Source: Diaporthe sp. PMI_573
Taxonomy: Eukaryota; Ascomycota; Sordariomycetes; Diaporthales; Diaporthaceae
Length of the DNA: 64,000 nt
Direction: 5' to 3'
Assembly: GCA_021399435.1 (NCBI GenBank)
Contig: JAJTUP010000134.1
Span: forward strand, 54,731 to 118,730
The translations under genes were made by a program, and so were the position numbers. The notes under the pieces were generated by a model. It did no database searches. It saw nothing but the letters and a program-made list of their open reading frames with translations, and was not told where the DNA came from. Below are positions 54,101 to 64,000 of this stretch, in pieces; position 1 is the first letter of the stretch; each line of letters begins with the position of its first letter.

Positions 54101-54850
54101 CGGTCGACTTGGACCGGCTGAGGTTTTTGATGCCGAAGCAGCAGGAGCATTAGAGGGTTTGAAGGCCGCCCTGAATCTGCAGGAATCAGCAGCCCAAGAC
54201 ATATTCATCTGCCTAGATAACCTCGCTGCTGCTGCATGCCTGCGGGGCACACCATCAAACTCCTCCCAGGAGGTCTTCCTCGAATTCCAGGCCTTGGCAG
54301 CATCGCATGGTGCTACGAAAGTACGCTGGGTACCGGGTCATACCAACATTTCCGGCAACGAACAAGTCGATAAACTGGCAAAAGCAGCATCCTCGCTGCC
54401 CGAGCCTGAGGGTGCTAGGCCAACGCTGGCCTACTTGCGAAGGTTCGCGAGGCAGAAACCAAGAGAAGCATTCGAAGCCTGGTGGTCTTCCGCCTCCCCT
54501 GAGCAGTACAAGAGATTGAATTTCAAGGCAACAGTAGCCTGCCCTCCGGAGTTATCGCTCCCGCGTACAGTCTTACACCACTTACTCGCCGCAAGATCCC
54601 TCCACACGGGGATTTTGCCGCATACCACGAGAGGTTCAACCACAGCGAAGCGCGAGTGGTCTGCTCATGCAACCGACGCAAATCACCTGACCATATCTTC
54701 TACTGTAGAAAGGTACCGCCACGGCATCGAGCGAGGCTCGCTCCCTCGCCAAACACGGCAGTGAATCTAGCATTAGGAAAAGACTTTGATAGGTTCGTCA
54801 AGTTGGCCAAGACAAGCGCCTTCTTTGATAGGATCTGCCCTCGCTACTAA
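51107..54850 (+). pseudogene. LINE 1 ORF2 (endonuclease, RT, RNase H), two frameshifts
   Basis: APE-type endonuclease at the N-terminus: RIFQANVGKIPPAHDCALAM, VLLQEPWTA, VAGDFNARHRSWQ and SDHFTLSLTLPD. The first frame ends at 52519. A loss of about two bases near 52465, just after GSDSITV, moves the frame; reverse transcriptase then continues with VVMIAKPGRRDLTSPRAWRP, MDIQGAFDTV, LPQGSPVSPILFLLYTE and the catalytic YADDT. RNase H follows (LVVYSDGSLSS, later VRWVPGHTNISGNEQVDKLA). Near 54600 a second shift puts the C-terminal zinc-knuckle segment (CSCNRRKSPDHIFYC) and the true end (FFDRICPRY at 54850) in another frame. These breaks make it non-autonomous. Confidence 0.9.
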
Positions 54851-54954
54851 ACGAGACCAACTCGAGACGTACTAGCGCTCGGCCAGATAGAGTCGCAACG
54901 CTCTCCATCCGACTGTGGCTATCGGCACTGTCCTAGTCATAAGCTGCCCCGCGG

Positions 54955-56205
54955 CTACTGTTTACTAGCCGTGCCTGGACCACCCGCTGACGGGTAACAG
55001 GCAGTGTTGCTAATAATATAAACAATACGTATATTGGCAATATGGACCCCCTCGCAATAATATCGTATTGTCAAGAGGCGATATTGTATTACCCAATATG
55101 AACATGACCCATATTGTATTGTATTGCCAAGAACCCAATATATTGGCAGTGTGACAATACATCCAATATATTCCACGTGGACCTCATCATTCATCTGCCT
55201 CAGCGAAAATCTCGTCACCTTGAAATCTCGTATCCCAAACCATGACTTCAGGCACTCCAATGCTTCAATCACATCACTCCCAAGTCGATTTCGACGGTCT
55301 GTAATCGTTATCTTTGCCCCAGAGAAGAGTCGTTCGGGCTCCGCAGACATTGCAGGAATTGACAATATATCCACGGCCATCTTGCTCAGGCTCGGGTAGT
55401 TTTTCTGCTGCGTCTCCTCTAGCCACCATGCAAGGGCGCTCGTAAAACCATAAACCCGTTCAGACTTGCAATAACGCTGGTATTCGTCCGTGATGAGTGA
55501 CGGCTGCAGGTGCTTGTTCCGCCAATTCAAGAACTCGTTCGTGGTCGCCGATGGGACCTCGCAGAGTGGAAGAGGTGATTCCACCGGTTTATATTCGTCC
55601 CGCAGCGTCTGAATCAACTTCTTTGACGACTCAACCCACTCTTCTTTCCAGTTTTCCTGTATGTAGTGCCATTTATGGGAAGGGTGGAGCACGATAGCGG
55701 CAACGTAGGCAGGCGATTCATCAGTAAGGCGGTAATACTTGTCCATCTTCGCCCAGCCCGAGTTATACATCGGTGCCATCACCGGATCGTCGACATTTGC
55801 CTCCTTGCCGGCTTCGAATTGTGCCAATACGAAGTCCATAGCCAGGAGGACATTGTCGAGTGTTGCAAACGATGATTCGAGAGCCTTAGTCGTCATCTTC
55901 AGCTTCTCTAAGAAGGACTTGATCTTCTCCAAGATGGTCCAGTCCTCTGAAGAGAGCTCGTCTCCAGCGCAGTCTGCTTCCATCCATTTGTTGAAATAGC
56001 CGTCAATTGCGTCTCTAAGATTCAAGGCCGCTCTCAACATGGCATACCACGAGCTCCACCTTGTGTCGTTGTCTCGCGCAAGCTTACGGTTATGGCTGAT
56101 AGCAAGAAACTTTTGGCTGCGCTGAACATTCCGTTGGATGTAAACGACGAAGTTGTGAAGCTTGCCAAGAGGTCCCTTCCGCCACGCTTCAATATTTAAT
56201 ATTAA
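54955..56205 (-). pseudogene. hAT transposase fragment, C-terminal half, with AT-rich terminal region
   Basis: A third hAT lineage. On the minus strand from about 56205: EAWRKGPLGKLHNFVVYIQR, LARDNDTRWSSWYAML (DTRW motif), APMYNSGWAKMDKYYRLTDE, LHPSHKWHYI and the dimerisation region YPSLSKMAVDILSIPAMSAE / PERLFSGAKITITDRRNRLG. It stays open to 54955, but the last 80 residues are read from AT-rich repeats and are not typical; the family normally ends soon after LKSWFG. The N-terminal half is missing because LINE 2 starts at about 56206-56230. The DTRW motif is also like hAT #1 at 1-1.7 kb, but the two do not overlap enough to prove one family. Confidence 0.8.
55010..55185. repeat. ATATTG/CAATAT repeat cluster at hAT end
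   Basis: Within about 175 bp, words caatat, atattg, caatac and gtattg recur more than a dozen times in both orientations, for example atattgtattgtattg and ccaatatattggcag. Likely subterminal binding sites of the hAT fragment. Confidence 0.55.
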
Positions 56206-56214
56206 TGGTCCGAG

Positions 56215-59200
56215 GAGTAATTCTCTCGGTCACCGAATAAGAGAAATTCCGACACTACACAGGAAGCATGCACGCAATGACAGCCTGGTGTAGCAGACCC
56301 ATAGAGTCCCCGGATATAACGGCAGCGGTGATAAGGCTCCCCGGTCGGTGGGTCTTGGTGGCTTCAGTCTACGTACCAGGAGCAGATTCGCAGGCCCTGC
56401 GAGACACCTGCGACCTTTTGCGAAAGGCCATCGCGAACGCAAGGCAGGCGGCAGGCACGGTGGTGGAGGTAGTGATCGCCGGAGACTTCAACCGTCACGA
56501 TCAACTATGGGGTGGAGACGATGTATCTCTAGTGAGACAAGGCGAAGCGGATCTGATCATCGACCTGATGAACGAGTTTGCTCTCAGCAGTCTGCTTCGA
56601 CGAGGCACGAAAACATGGCATGACGGAGACTACGACACGACCATCGACCTGGTCCTAGCTTCCGAGGAGCTGACGGCATCAACGGTCAAATGTGCGATAC
56701 ACGAGACGGAACACGGGTCCGACCATCGGGCGATTGAGACGGTCTTTGACATCTCGGTCCCAGTGCCGAAGCAGCAGGAGCGGCTCTTACTCAAGAACGC
56801 GCCCTGGAAGGAGATAAATGCCAGAATAGCGAGCTCGCTAGGCGATGCCCCGCTGGAAGGCACAGTGCAGCAGAAAACGGACAAGTTGATGGCGGCGGTG
56901 CTGGAAGCGGTTCATGCCTTGACACCGAAGGCGAGACCATCACCGTACACAAAGCGATGGTGGACGACCGACCTCACACAGCTGCGGCGAATATACACAT
57001 TCTGGAGAAACCGCGCCCGGGCCCAGCGCCGAGCGGGGCGGACCAGAACGGACCTGGAAGAAACGGCAAGAGCAGCTGCGAAACAGTACCACGACGCTAT
57101 CCGGCAACAGAAGAAGAAGCACTGGAACGAGTTCCTTGCAGACAACGACAACATCTGGAAGGCCGCCAAGTACCTGAGGTCTGGTGACGACACGGCGTTC
57201 GGGAAGGTGCCGCAACTAGTCAGAGCGGACGGAACAGCCACGACCGATCACAGGGAGCAGGCAGAAGAGTTGCTGGCTACGTTCTTCCCTCCCTTACCGA
57301 GCAAGATCGACGACGAAGGACCCAGGCCGCAAAGAGCTCCCGTAGCGATGCCCGCCATTACCATGGAAGAAGTGGAACGGCAGCTCTTTGCAGCAAAATC
57401 ATGGAAGGCACCAGGAAACGACGGCCTACCCGGGATAGTCTGGAAAGAGGTCTGGCCATCGGTCAGGCACCACGTCCTGGCACTATTCCGAGCGTCCTTA
57501 GAAGAGGGGATGCTGCCTAGCCAGTGGAGACACGCAAAGATCATACCGCTCAAAAAGCCTGGCAAAGAGGAATACACAGTCGCAAAAGCCTGGAGACCGA
57601 TCTCACTCCTGGCAACGCTCGGCAAGGTGCTAGAGTCGGTAGTCGCGGAAAGGATCTCTCACGCGGTCGAGACGTATGGGCTCCTCCCGACTAACCACTT
57701 CGGGGCCCGTAAACAGCGGTCTGCGGAACAAGCGCTCGTGCTGCTCCAAGAACAGATCTATACTGCCTGGCGAGGTCGAAAGATAGTCAGCCTGATCAGT
57801 TTTGATGTCAAAGGGGCCTATAACGGAGTCTGCAAGGAAAGACTTCTTCAGCGGATGAGGGCGCGAGGCATCCCAGAGGGACTGCTCCGATGGATAGAGG
57901 CATTCTGCTCGGAGCGTACAGCAACGATCCAAGTCAACGGACAATCCTCCGAGGTCCAAAGCTTACCACAGGCTGGTCTGCCTCAGGGCTCTCCCCTGTC
58001 CCCGATTCTGTTCCTCTTCTTCAATGCCGACTTGGTACAGCGGCGAATCGACAGTAATAGGGGAGCGATAGCATTCATTGATGACTTCACGGCGTGGGTC
58101 GCAGGAGCCACGGCACAAAGCAACCGGGAAGGCATCGAATCCATCATCGAAGACGCCCTAGACTGGGAGAGAAGAAGTGGTGCGACGTTCGAGGCGGAGA
58201 AGACGGCAATTATACACTTCACCCGCAAGTCGCACAAGACGGACTCTCAGCCATTTACCATCAAGGGACAAGTTGTACAACCTAAAGAGCACGTTAAGAT
58301 CCTCGGCATGATCATGGACACCAAGCTCAAGTACAAGGAACACATCGCGAGGGCAGCCTCTAAGGGCCTGGAAGCAGCAATGGAGCTCAGGCGGCTCAGA
58401 GGACTGTCCCCAGCAACGGCGCGACAGCTGTTCACATCGACAGTTGCCCCGGTGGTAGACTACGCCTCCAACGTCTGGATGCACAATTTCAAGGATAGGC
58501 TCATGGGACCCATCAACAGGGTCCAAAGAGTAGGGGCGCAAGCAATCGTGGGAACGTTTCTCTCGGTGGCAACGAGCGTCGCCGAGGCGGAGGCTCACAT
58601 CGCCCCCGCACGAGACCGCTTCTGGAGACGGGCAATCAAGCTGTGGACAGACATCCACACCCTGCCCGAGACCAATCCACTTCGCAGGAACACGTCTCGA
58701 ATGAGAAAATTCAGAAAGCAACACCGCTCGCCACTATATCAGGTGGCAGACGCACTCAAAGAGATAGAGATGGAGGAGATGGAAACTATCAATCCGTTCA
58801 CTCTGCCGCCGTGGGAGAAGAGGTTGCAAGCGGTTACCGACAAGGCAGCACCAAAGCCGCCAAACCCACGCCGGGCAGCACATATCGCCGTAAGCAGTTC
58901 GGCACGGAATGGCGTGGTTGGATTGGGCGGAGCAATCGAGACACGCAAACACGTCGGAGATGTCCCCACTGTTGAGAGTTTCTCCTCCACTCTAGGCCCA
59001 AGGACAGAACAGAACCCATACGTCGGCGAACTAGCAGCAATGGCATACACCCTTGAACGACTACCGCAGCGCAGATACCGCAGTATCACGCTTCTGACAA
59101 GAAACAAAGCAGCAGTGCTCACGCTCAGGAACCCACGACAACAGTCTGGACAGGAACATGTCTGCAGCATTTACAAATCTATCAGAAAGCTCAGAAGAGA

Positions 59201-60119
59201 AAACAACGTGATCACGGTAGCGTGGCTACCGTCGGGTGAAGATGACGAGCTCTGGATACGCGCCAAACAAAAAGCCAAGGAAGCCACACGACAGGGCACA
59301 GAGCCACAGACACAACTCCCCAGAGTAAGATCGACGACGCTCAACGTGGCACGCGCCAAGCGAGGCACCACCAGAAGTCTGCCAGATAAGGTTGGCAGGC
59401 ATTCCAAGAAAGTCGACACAGCGTTACCAGGCAAACACACGCGACGTCTGTATGACAGGCTCTCCTGGAAAGAAGCTAGTATACTCGCGCAGCTCAGGAC
59501 GGGTATGGCAAGATTGAACGCATATCTGTACCATATCGAAGCAGCATCGTCAGACCAGTGCGCATGCGGACAAGCGAGAGAGACCGTGGAACATTTCCTT
59601 TTTCGGTGCAGGCGTTGGACGATACACCGAACGCAGATGCTCCAGTGTACAGATACCCACAGAAGTAACATCTCCTTCTTCTTAGGAGGGAGAGCACCGT
59701 CAGATGGTACAAATTGGACTCCAAATATGAATGCCGTCCGCGCAACGATACGGTTCGCTATTGCCACGGGGCGACTCGACGCAGACTGATCACAAGGAGG
59801 AACACCTCCATCCCATCACCACTAATCCGACAAACCTTAATCACCTCGTGTCATATACAGCAGGCACCGCTTCAGTCGCCGAAGATAGGACACTGAACAC
59901 TTGGAGAATCGCCTTCAAGTCGGCCTACTAACACCACTAACCCACGAGAATTCGCAGAGACATGGTACATTGAGACAAGCTATAAGCTGGGAACAGATTG
60001 CATATGGGCTTAAGGAGGTCGGGATTCATTTTAGGACATGTATTTGCAGATTAGTAATAGTTGCCCTTTCGGCGCAAACCGCCGCCGGGCGTCAATAAAT
60101 TGTGTGTGTGTGTGTGTAT
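56215..60119 (+). mobile_element. LINE 2: 5'-truncated Tad1-like element with (TG)n 3' tail
   Basis: Starts inside ORF2 next to the hAT fragment and extends through a 3' UTR (59790-60100) to aataaattg(tg)n at 60097-60118. 5' truncation is the usual outcome of target-primed reverse transcription. A close relative of its 3' UTR and tail lies inverted at the right edge of the window (63766-64000), which fixes the 3' end. Target duplication not identified. Confidence 0.85.
56268..59789 (+). pseudogene. LINE 2 ORF2, lacking the first part of the endonuclease
   Basis: An open frame of 1,173 codons with no internal stop, but 5'-truncated: the endonuclease begins at [20 protein letters not shown], continues [18 protein letters not shown] and [14 protein letters not shown], and lacks roughly the first 100 residues with the catalytic Asn/Glu. 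Reverse transcriptase: [53 protein letters not shown] and the catalytic FIDDF (about residue 602), the F-x-DD variant seen in Tad1-type elements in place of YADD. A C-terminal [20 protein letters not shown] knuckle is present. The RNase H-like stretch ([33 protein letters not shown]) is degenerate. The family differs from LINE 1 throughout. It could supply RT domains only if transcribed from outside. Confidence 0.9.
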
Positions 60120-61414
60120 CATATTCGGCCCTTTGATGGAGGTGCAGGTCGGACAGGAAAGTCAGCCGTCGGCTCGGCATTCCTTTCTCCAAGTCGTACG
60201 ACGTCCACAATAATATCATGAAGTGGCTTTCGTCCTTCAACCAGAATTTGAAACGCCTGGGAGCTGGATCGTGCTGCATTCCTCAGTAGACGGTATAGTC
60301 GTTCCGTACGTGGATGACCAAAACGACGGTGGAGTCTGCGGAGTTGAGATTCTGTAATGAACGTTGCAGTATCGCGCGTTCTGGTTGATTACACCAAGGC
60401 TGGGCTCCCCGAAGACGAGGGCAAGAAAGGCATAACTCTGATCAAAGCCAAGGTCTCTCCACAGCAGAGCAATACCAACTGCGGCTGGCAAGTGGCCAAC
60501 TATGTGGCTGCCTTCTTTCGTGAGAATCGAGGCAAGAACGACTGGGAGTTTGGAGACTGGAAGGATTCGAACCTTACAAAATTCAAACCTCCAGGCGCCT
60601 TTGAGGAGGAATCCATGCTCCAAATCTGGATTTTTTCCATCCAATCAGAGATATTGAGATCAGCCGTAGGACATACGAAGTCTTATACGAAGCAGACAAT
60701 GAGCAACCAGACGATCCTACCCGCAAGGTCGGCACTAAAAGTGAGGCTATAGTTACGTAGGCCCCGCAGTCCCACAAGTGTCCCTGCGAAATCGGTCAGC
60801 CGCAATAACCCTAACAATAATACTGGTTATTATGATAACTACATGCTGATTCATCGAGGGATTGGCATGGCATTTTGAACGCCTTGTCTCAGCTGATGCT
60901 ATATTTATCTGTCCACGAGAGTCAGAAGTACGAAAAGCGGTCCTATTCTTGGTTCCGCGGCGGCACTGGGGGTCATAGGTAGCTAGAAAGCATGATTATA
61001 AACGTGTCTAATCTCGCTATGCGAAAAGGAGTAAACAAAGGAAGTTCTGCTATTAAGCGGTACAGGAACTGTTTTCAAATCAGGGCGACGGGGCTCGTTC
61101 TCGACAAATGGCGCGCTCTGATAGGCTGCAGCGCTGATTAGTCATGAAAATGGGTGCAGTTGTTGACTGGCCTTTGCCATATGGCGTTTTGTACGTACGT
61201 ACGTGGTTGTGCAATTGGGTCTGAAATCTGTTGTCTAGCCGGGAAGGGCGGTACTATGGGCGGCGGGTCTGGTCAAAACGGAAAGGTGGGGGTTAAGTCG
61301 CACCCCATTGGCTCTCGCCGGTTTGCCCAATCTAGGCGTTCCTTATCGTTCCCGGCTTAAAAAAAAAGGCGCGTCGACTGTCGTGATAGTGACATCTACT
61401 ATCCTTGGGTTGCC
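59790..61414. other. LINE 2 3' UTR, then mostly anonymous sequence with Ulp1-like debris
   Basis: 59790-60119 is the LINE 3' UTR. 60120-60780 includes the Ulp1-like remnant. From 60780 to 61410 no gene is recognised; a tacgtacgtacgtgg run lies at 61192-61206. Confidence 0.5.
60250..60620 (+). pseudogene. Possible Ulp1-like cysteine protease remnant
   Basis: Two neighbouring frames read WIVLHSSVDGIVVPYVDDQND and NVAVSRVLVDYTKAGLPEDE, then KAKVSPQQSNTNCGWQVANYV. The motif QQSNTNCGW resembles the Gln-to-Cys catalytic end of Ulp1/C48 proteases (Q-x-N-x-x-D/N-C-G). Such proteases are often carried by large DNA transposons. A frameshift lies near 60350, and the upstream His and Asp of the triad are not securely placed. 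Unrelated resemblance is possible. Confidence 0.35.
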
Positions 61415-62920
61415 ATGCATATTGCTTCTGGATTACAACTGCCTTCATCGTTCGATGACCGGCTCGTGCGATCCTTCATCTATGCCATATGCATGGTTAC
61501 CAATCACCTCGCGATCGCCGCCGTGGCGCCTGGCAGCGGCGGCACTAAAGCTACACCTGGTGCGACCAATCGAAACGGCAAAAGCCCTAAAACGCTTTGG
61601 GATGTGTTCTCCTTGACTGACTTCATACAAATTTACAACGTCGATGCCTTACTCAAAGTTGTTACAACAATCCAGAATTCCCTCGATGCTACTACTTTCG
61701 GAAGTAATGAGTCCCACGATGACTTCCTTCGAACGATTGCGGCTACCTACAAGAACACTCGAGTCTCTGAGTTGGGTCAGGTAGAAGCAGTTGCGAGTCA
61801 TCTTGCAGCTCTGACTGCAAAACGTTCTATAAATATGTCTTTTCCGATGAATTGACTAGCCTGGATGATCAGGCAAAGCTTTGGGTGCGACTCTATACCC
61901 AGGGGCAGTATGAGAAAGCGGAGCAAGTTATACGAGAAAGCTTCGAACGGCTGAGCCCCGACGACTCTAATAGGCTCTCCTTTGAGAATAATATGGGATC
62001 CATTTTTTTTCAAGCAAAAGAAATACAACAAGGCGCAAGGCATCCTCATGCGCTTATCTGTAAGCGCAATCTGGCATGGGCCTATGCAATGCTTGGCGAC
62101 CCGGCAAAAGCTGAGACGTTGCTTCAGGAGGTCATAATATCGCTTACCAACCAGGGGAGGCATCAAGACGCCAAGGTGATCTATAAACAGGTACAACAGC
62201 TGTCATCAGCCGAGGGCAAAGGGCGACTATCTAACCAGCATAGGTTCATACCGGAAAGGGACCCAGCTATAATAAACCAGGGCAGCCATGTTACTAAGTT
62301 ACCACAAGAGGCTATTGATAAAATCACCAATAACCTATCGCCGTGTGACCGATGGTTTGTTAAGCAGGCCGGTCTTCAGTTATGCGATAAGCAACTCCGA
62401 CATTCCCGTGCTTGGGGCAAATTATTCAAAAACTCCGCTTATCTTGAAGCTATACTGCGGCAGGCCGGAAACGGGCCTTTACTTATTGGATATGGATTGC
62501 AGGATCTTTACAATGGGAACTTCAATGTTCCTATCTACCTTGTATTTGTTCCGCAGTGCTCGGGTATCGGGCTAGATGCAGTTTCGAGGAAATTGAAACA
62601 TTTTCGTGCATACTTACAAGATCACGAGTACAACAAAGAGGACGATGAAGTATCGTTCCACGGAACAAGAATTACTCTCAACATTCGAAAATAGTCAACT
62701 ACTGGAGCGAGATCAGTTCTTCAGCAATACTAAGCGGTAAAGATTTCAAGACAAGACATGGCATTCTTTCCTACCAGCCACGACGCGAGAGTGTGCATGC
62801 GTTGAGCTACAGCAACAGCCCCTGGCCTGGCTTAACTTCGCCGCAAGACATCTATGACAAACGCCAGCTAAACACATTGCTGATTGAATACCCGGGACGA
62901 CAGCCGTACATTGCGTGAAA
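61415..62920 (+). pseudogene. Decayed TPR-repeat protein gene (fragment)
   Basis: The first frame (to about 61850) is helical: TLWDVFSLTDFIQIYNVDAL, FLRTIAATYKNTRV and VEAVASHLAALTAKRSINMS. A one-base shift near 61845 leads to a second frame (to 62694) with SLDDQAKLWVRLYTQGQYEK followed by RHPHALICKRNLAWAYAMLG and KAETLLQEVIISLTNQGRHQ, which are TPR (kinesin-light-chain-like) helices. An abrupt jump between EIQQG and RHPHAL suggests internal loss of repeats. Later parts (LPQEAIDKITNNLSPCDRWF, VPIYLVFVPQCSGIGLD) are not recognised. A third frame, ending about 62918 with YDKRQLNTLLIEYPGRQPYI, may be the original C-terminus. Fungal NLR-like proteins often carry such TPRs, but no NB-ARC motif is visible. 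Confidence 0.45.
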
Positions 62921-63449
62921 GTAAATCTGGTTAGTTTAATACACTTGGTAATATTATTGCAAGCGCTTTCAGGGCCCTAAGTACTTTTTAATTATAAGGA
63001 AAGGATTTAGTATTCGGTGGGGATTTTGGAGAAACGGGAGGCCCTGGCATCTATAGAGAAAAGCGGCTAGCGCGGAATATAGTCTACACATCTCCCCAAC
63101 AGTCGAGATACAGAATTGATTTTTTCCCCCGTGCTAATAAAAGCCATTTTGCTACGCCATAAGTGAACATCATCACCACCACAGCGCTCATGACGCTTGT
63201 CAAAGACAATTTGTATGGCACTTTGCGTCTTGTAAGCCCGCTTAGCGCCGCAGCTAGCCGCTTTTTATAGAGATTTAGTTGAGGGGCTCCTCCTTCTCCT
63301 TCTTAACTTTCCAACATGGACAATGATTCGAGACTTGGCGCATTGGTTTCACAAATAGACACCCACCTGCATCACCGCGAATTCGAGATGTACGAGCCGC
63401 AGCTGCTCTCCGGATCCATATTTCGACATTGTCAGTTCTTCATCGTGCA
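62921..63449. other. Spacer with a possible short first exon
   Basis: A pyrimidine-rich stretch (ctccttctccttcttaactttcc, 63287-63312) precedes an ATG at 63316 that opens 50 codons (MDNDSRLGALVSQIDTHLHH...). It may be a first exon or chance. No other gene is recognised. Confidence 0.3.
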
Positions 63450-63638
63450 GGCAAGATGTTGACAGAAAATGAACGGCATCCGGGCCAAGCGAGGGTAGTT
63501 AAAGCGACGCTGGAACCAGTACGCAAAAGGACCTTCGCAGTCAAAGTGGTCAGATTTATCCGCCCACGAACCCTCATACTCGTCCCCCTGAATCCTCTCC
63601 ACTTTGGCAATCAGCTCTTCAGGCCGTAGTAACGGCAA
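63450..63638 (-). pseudogene. Short hAT transposase C-terminal fragment
   Basis: About 60 codons: WADKSDHFDCEGPFAYWFQR then RFNYPRLARM. The YW...R..YPRLARM pattern matches the start of the hAT dimerisation region (compare YWILKRFEYPR in copy B). After LARM the match stops, so the fragment is truncated on both sides. Too short for a firm family assignment. Confidence 0.45.
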
Positions 63639-63759
63639 TAAAATTGTCGTAATGCAGGAACAATCGAGAAACGTGAGGCTGAGCGAGGAGAAAGAAGAGG
63701 GGGGGCGGGATTGGGGCAGTGAAGAAATAGATATCTAGGAACTAGTTTGTCATTGGACA

Positions 63760-64000
63760 ATCAATACACACACACACACACACACACAATTTATTCCGCC
63801 CGGCGGGCTTAACCCGAAAGGGCAACTATTAACAATTTGACCATACATTTCCCAAGATATGCCTTGATCTCCTTAAAGCCCATGCAAAGTCCATTCTAGC
63901 TTATTGCCTTCTTCTGCCATTTCTCTTCGGGTTCTCGTGGGTTAGTAGGATTAGTAGTAGGCTGGCTTGGAGGCGATTCTCCAAGTGTTCAACGTCCTAT
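63760..64000 (-). mobile_element. Inverted 3' end of another LINE 2-family copy, running off the window
   Basis: On the minus strand the sequence reads as the LINE 2 3' UTR: ggacgttgaacacttggaga, cccacgagaa, atgggctttaaggag, attgttaatagttgccctttcgg, then aataaattg(tg)n. It corresponds to 59885-60118 with moderate divergence. The tail appears on the plus strand as (ca)n at 63767-63788. The rest of the element lies beyond position 64000. Confidence 0.85.

Larger units (their letters stand above)
49432..54850 (+). mobile_element. LINE 1: Tad1-like non-LTR retrotransposon with ORF1 and ORF2, inactivated
   Basis: Two overlapping coding regions, ORF1 with zinc knuckles and ORF2 with endonuclease, reverse transcriptase and RNase H, in the order used by Tad1/I-type LINEs. 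At least one nonsense codon in ORF1 and two frameshifts in ORF2. The 3' end lies between 54850 and the hAT fragment at 54955; no (TG)n tail like that of LINE 2 is seen. A tRNA-Thr-like sequence is about 270 bp upstream. Confidence 0.85.

Noticed and set aside
49432..59789. LINE 1 and LINE 2 as one element or two copies of one family
   Set aside because: RT motifs (YADDT versus FIDDF), zinc knuckles and 3' ends differ throughout; a hAT fragment separates them.
1..64000. CRISPR array, rRNA gene, bacterial operon or prophage
   Set aside because: No regularly spaced direct repeats, no rRNA-like sequence, and introns throughout mark a fungal nuclear genome.

Overview
The window is nuclear DNA of a filamentous ascomycete (Pezizomycotina, most likely a Sordariomycete). 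The evidence is short GT-AG introns of about 50-80 nt with CTAAC/CTGAC-like branch sites, gene families typical of these fungi (fungal rhodopsin-domain proteins, Fungal_trans-type regulators, NmrA-like reductases, HET remnants, C2H2 proteins), and a dense load of fungal transposons. All calls come from reading the sequence by eye; no database search was run.

Layout. 1-1.7 kb: 5' part of a BED-finger hAT transposase on the minus strand. 2.2-6.6 kb: an unrecognised acidic coiled-coil gene, a C2H2 zinc-finger gene with one in-frame stop, and a DUF6589-like gene. 7.2-11.6 kb: an MDR oxidoreductase and an SREBP-type bHLH factor, both minus strand. 12.1-14.6 kb: two decayed genes (hAT copy A and a frameshifted hypothetical gene). 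15.9-18.5 kb: a fused rhodopsin-domain/MFS membrane protein. 20-22 kb: an F-box-like gene and a small NIF3/CutA-like gene with a GC-AG intron. 23.9-30.3 kb: a large Helitron Rep-helicase gene. 30.5 kb: a solo LTR. 31.5-32.5 kb: an NmrA-like reductase. 32.8-38.1 kb: nested transposons (a hAT with GTAC-rich ends, hAT copy B, a MULE) that cut into host genes. 38.1-47.7 kb: a host block holding a regulator without its DNA-binding end, an APC permease, a class-III aminotransferase with a stop codon, an isochorismatase-like hydrolase, a small membrane protein and an SDR fragment. 48.5-60.1 kb: a metallo-beta-lactamase fragment cut by a second solo LTR, a tRNA-Thr-like sequence, a Tad1-like LINE, a hAT fragment, and a second, 5'-truncated LINE. 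60.1-64 kb: Ulp1-like, TPR-like and hAT debris, then the inverted 3' end of another LINE copy.

How the genes work together. The most coherent host set is permease, PLP aminotransferase and cysteine hydrolase next to a Fungal_trans regulator. It looks like a small amine or amino-acid uptake and catabolism cluster that is losing function: the regulator has lost its N-terminus to a MULE and the aminotransferase carries a TGA where Trp is expected. The rest is a transposon-rich compartment with at least four hAT lineages, one Helitron, one MULE, two LINE families and one LTR family. No bacterial-type system, CRISPR array or rRNA gene was seen.
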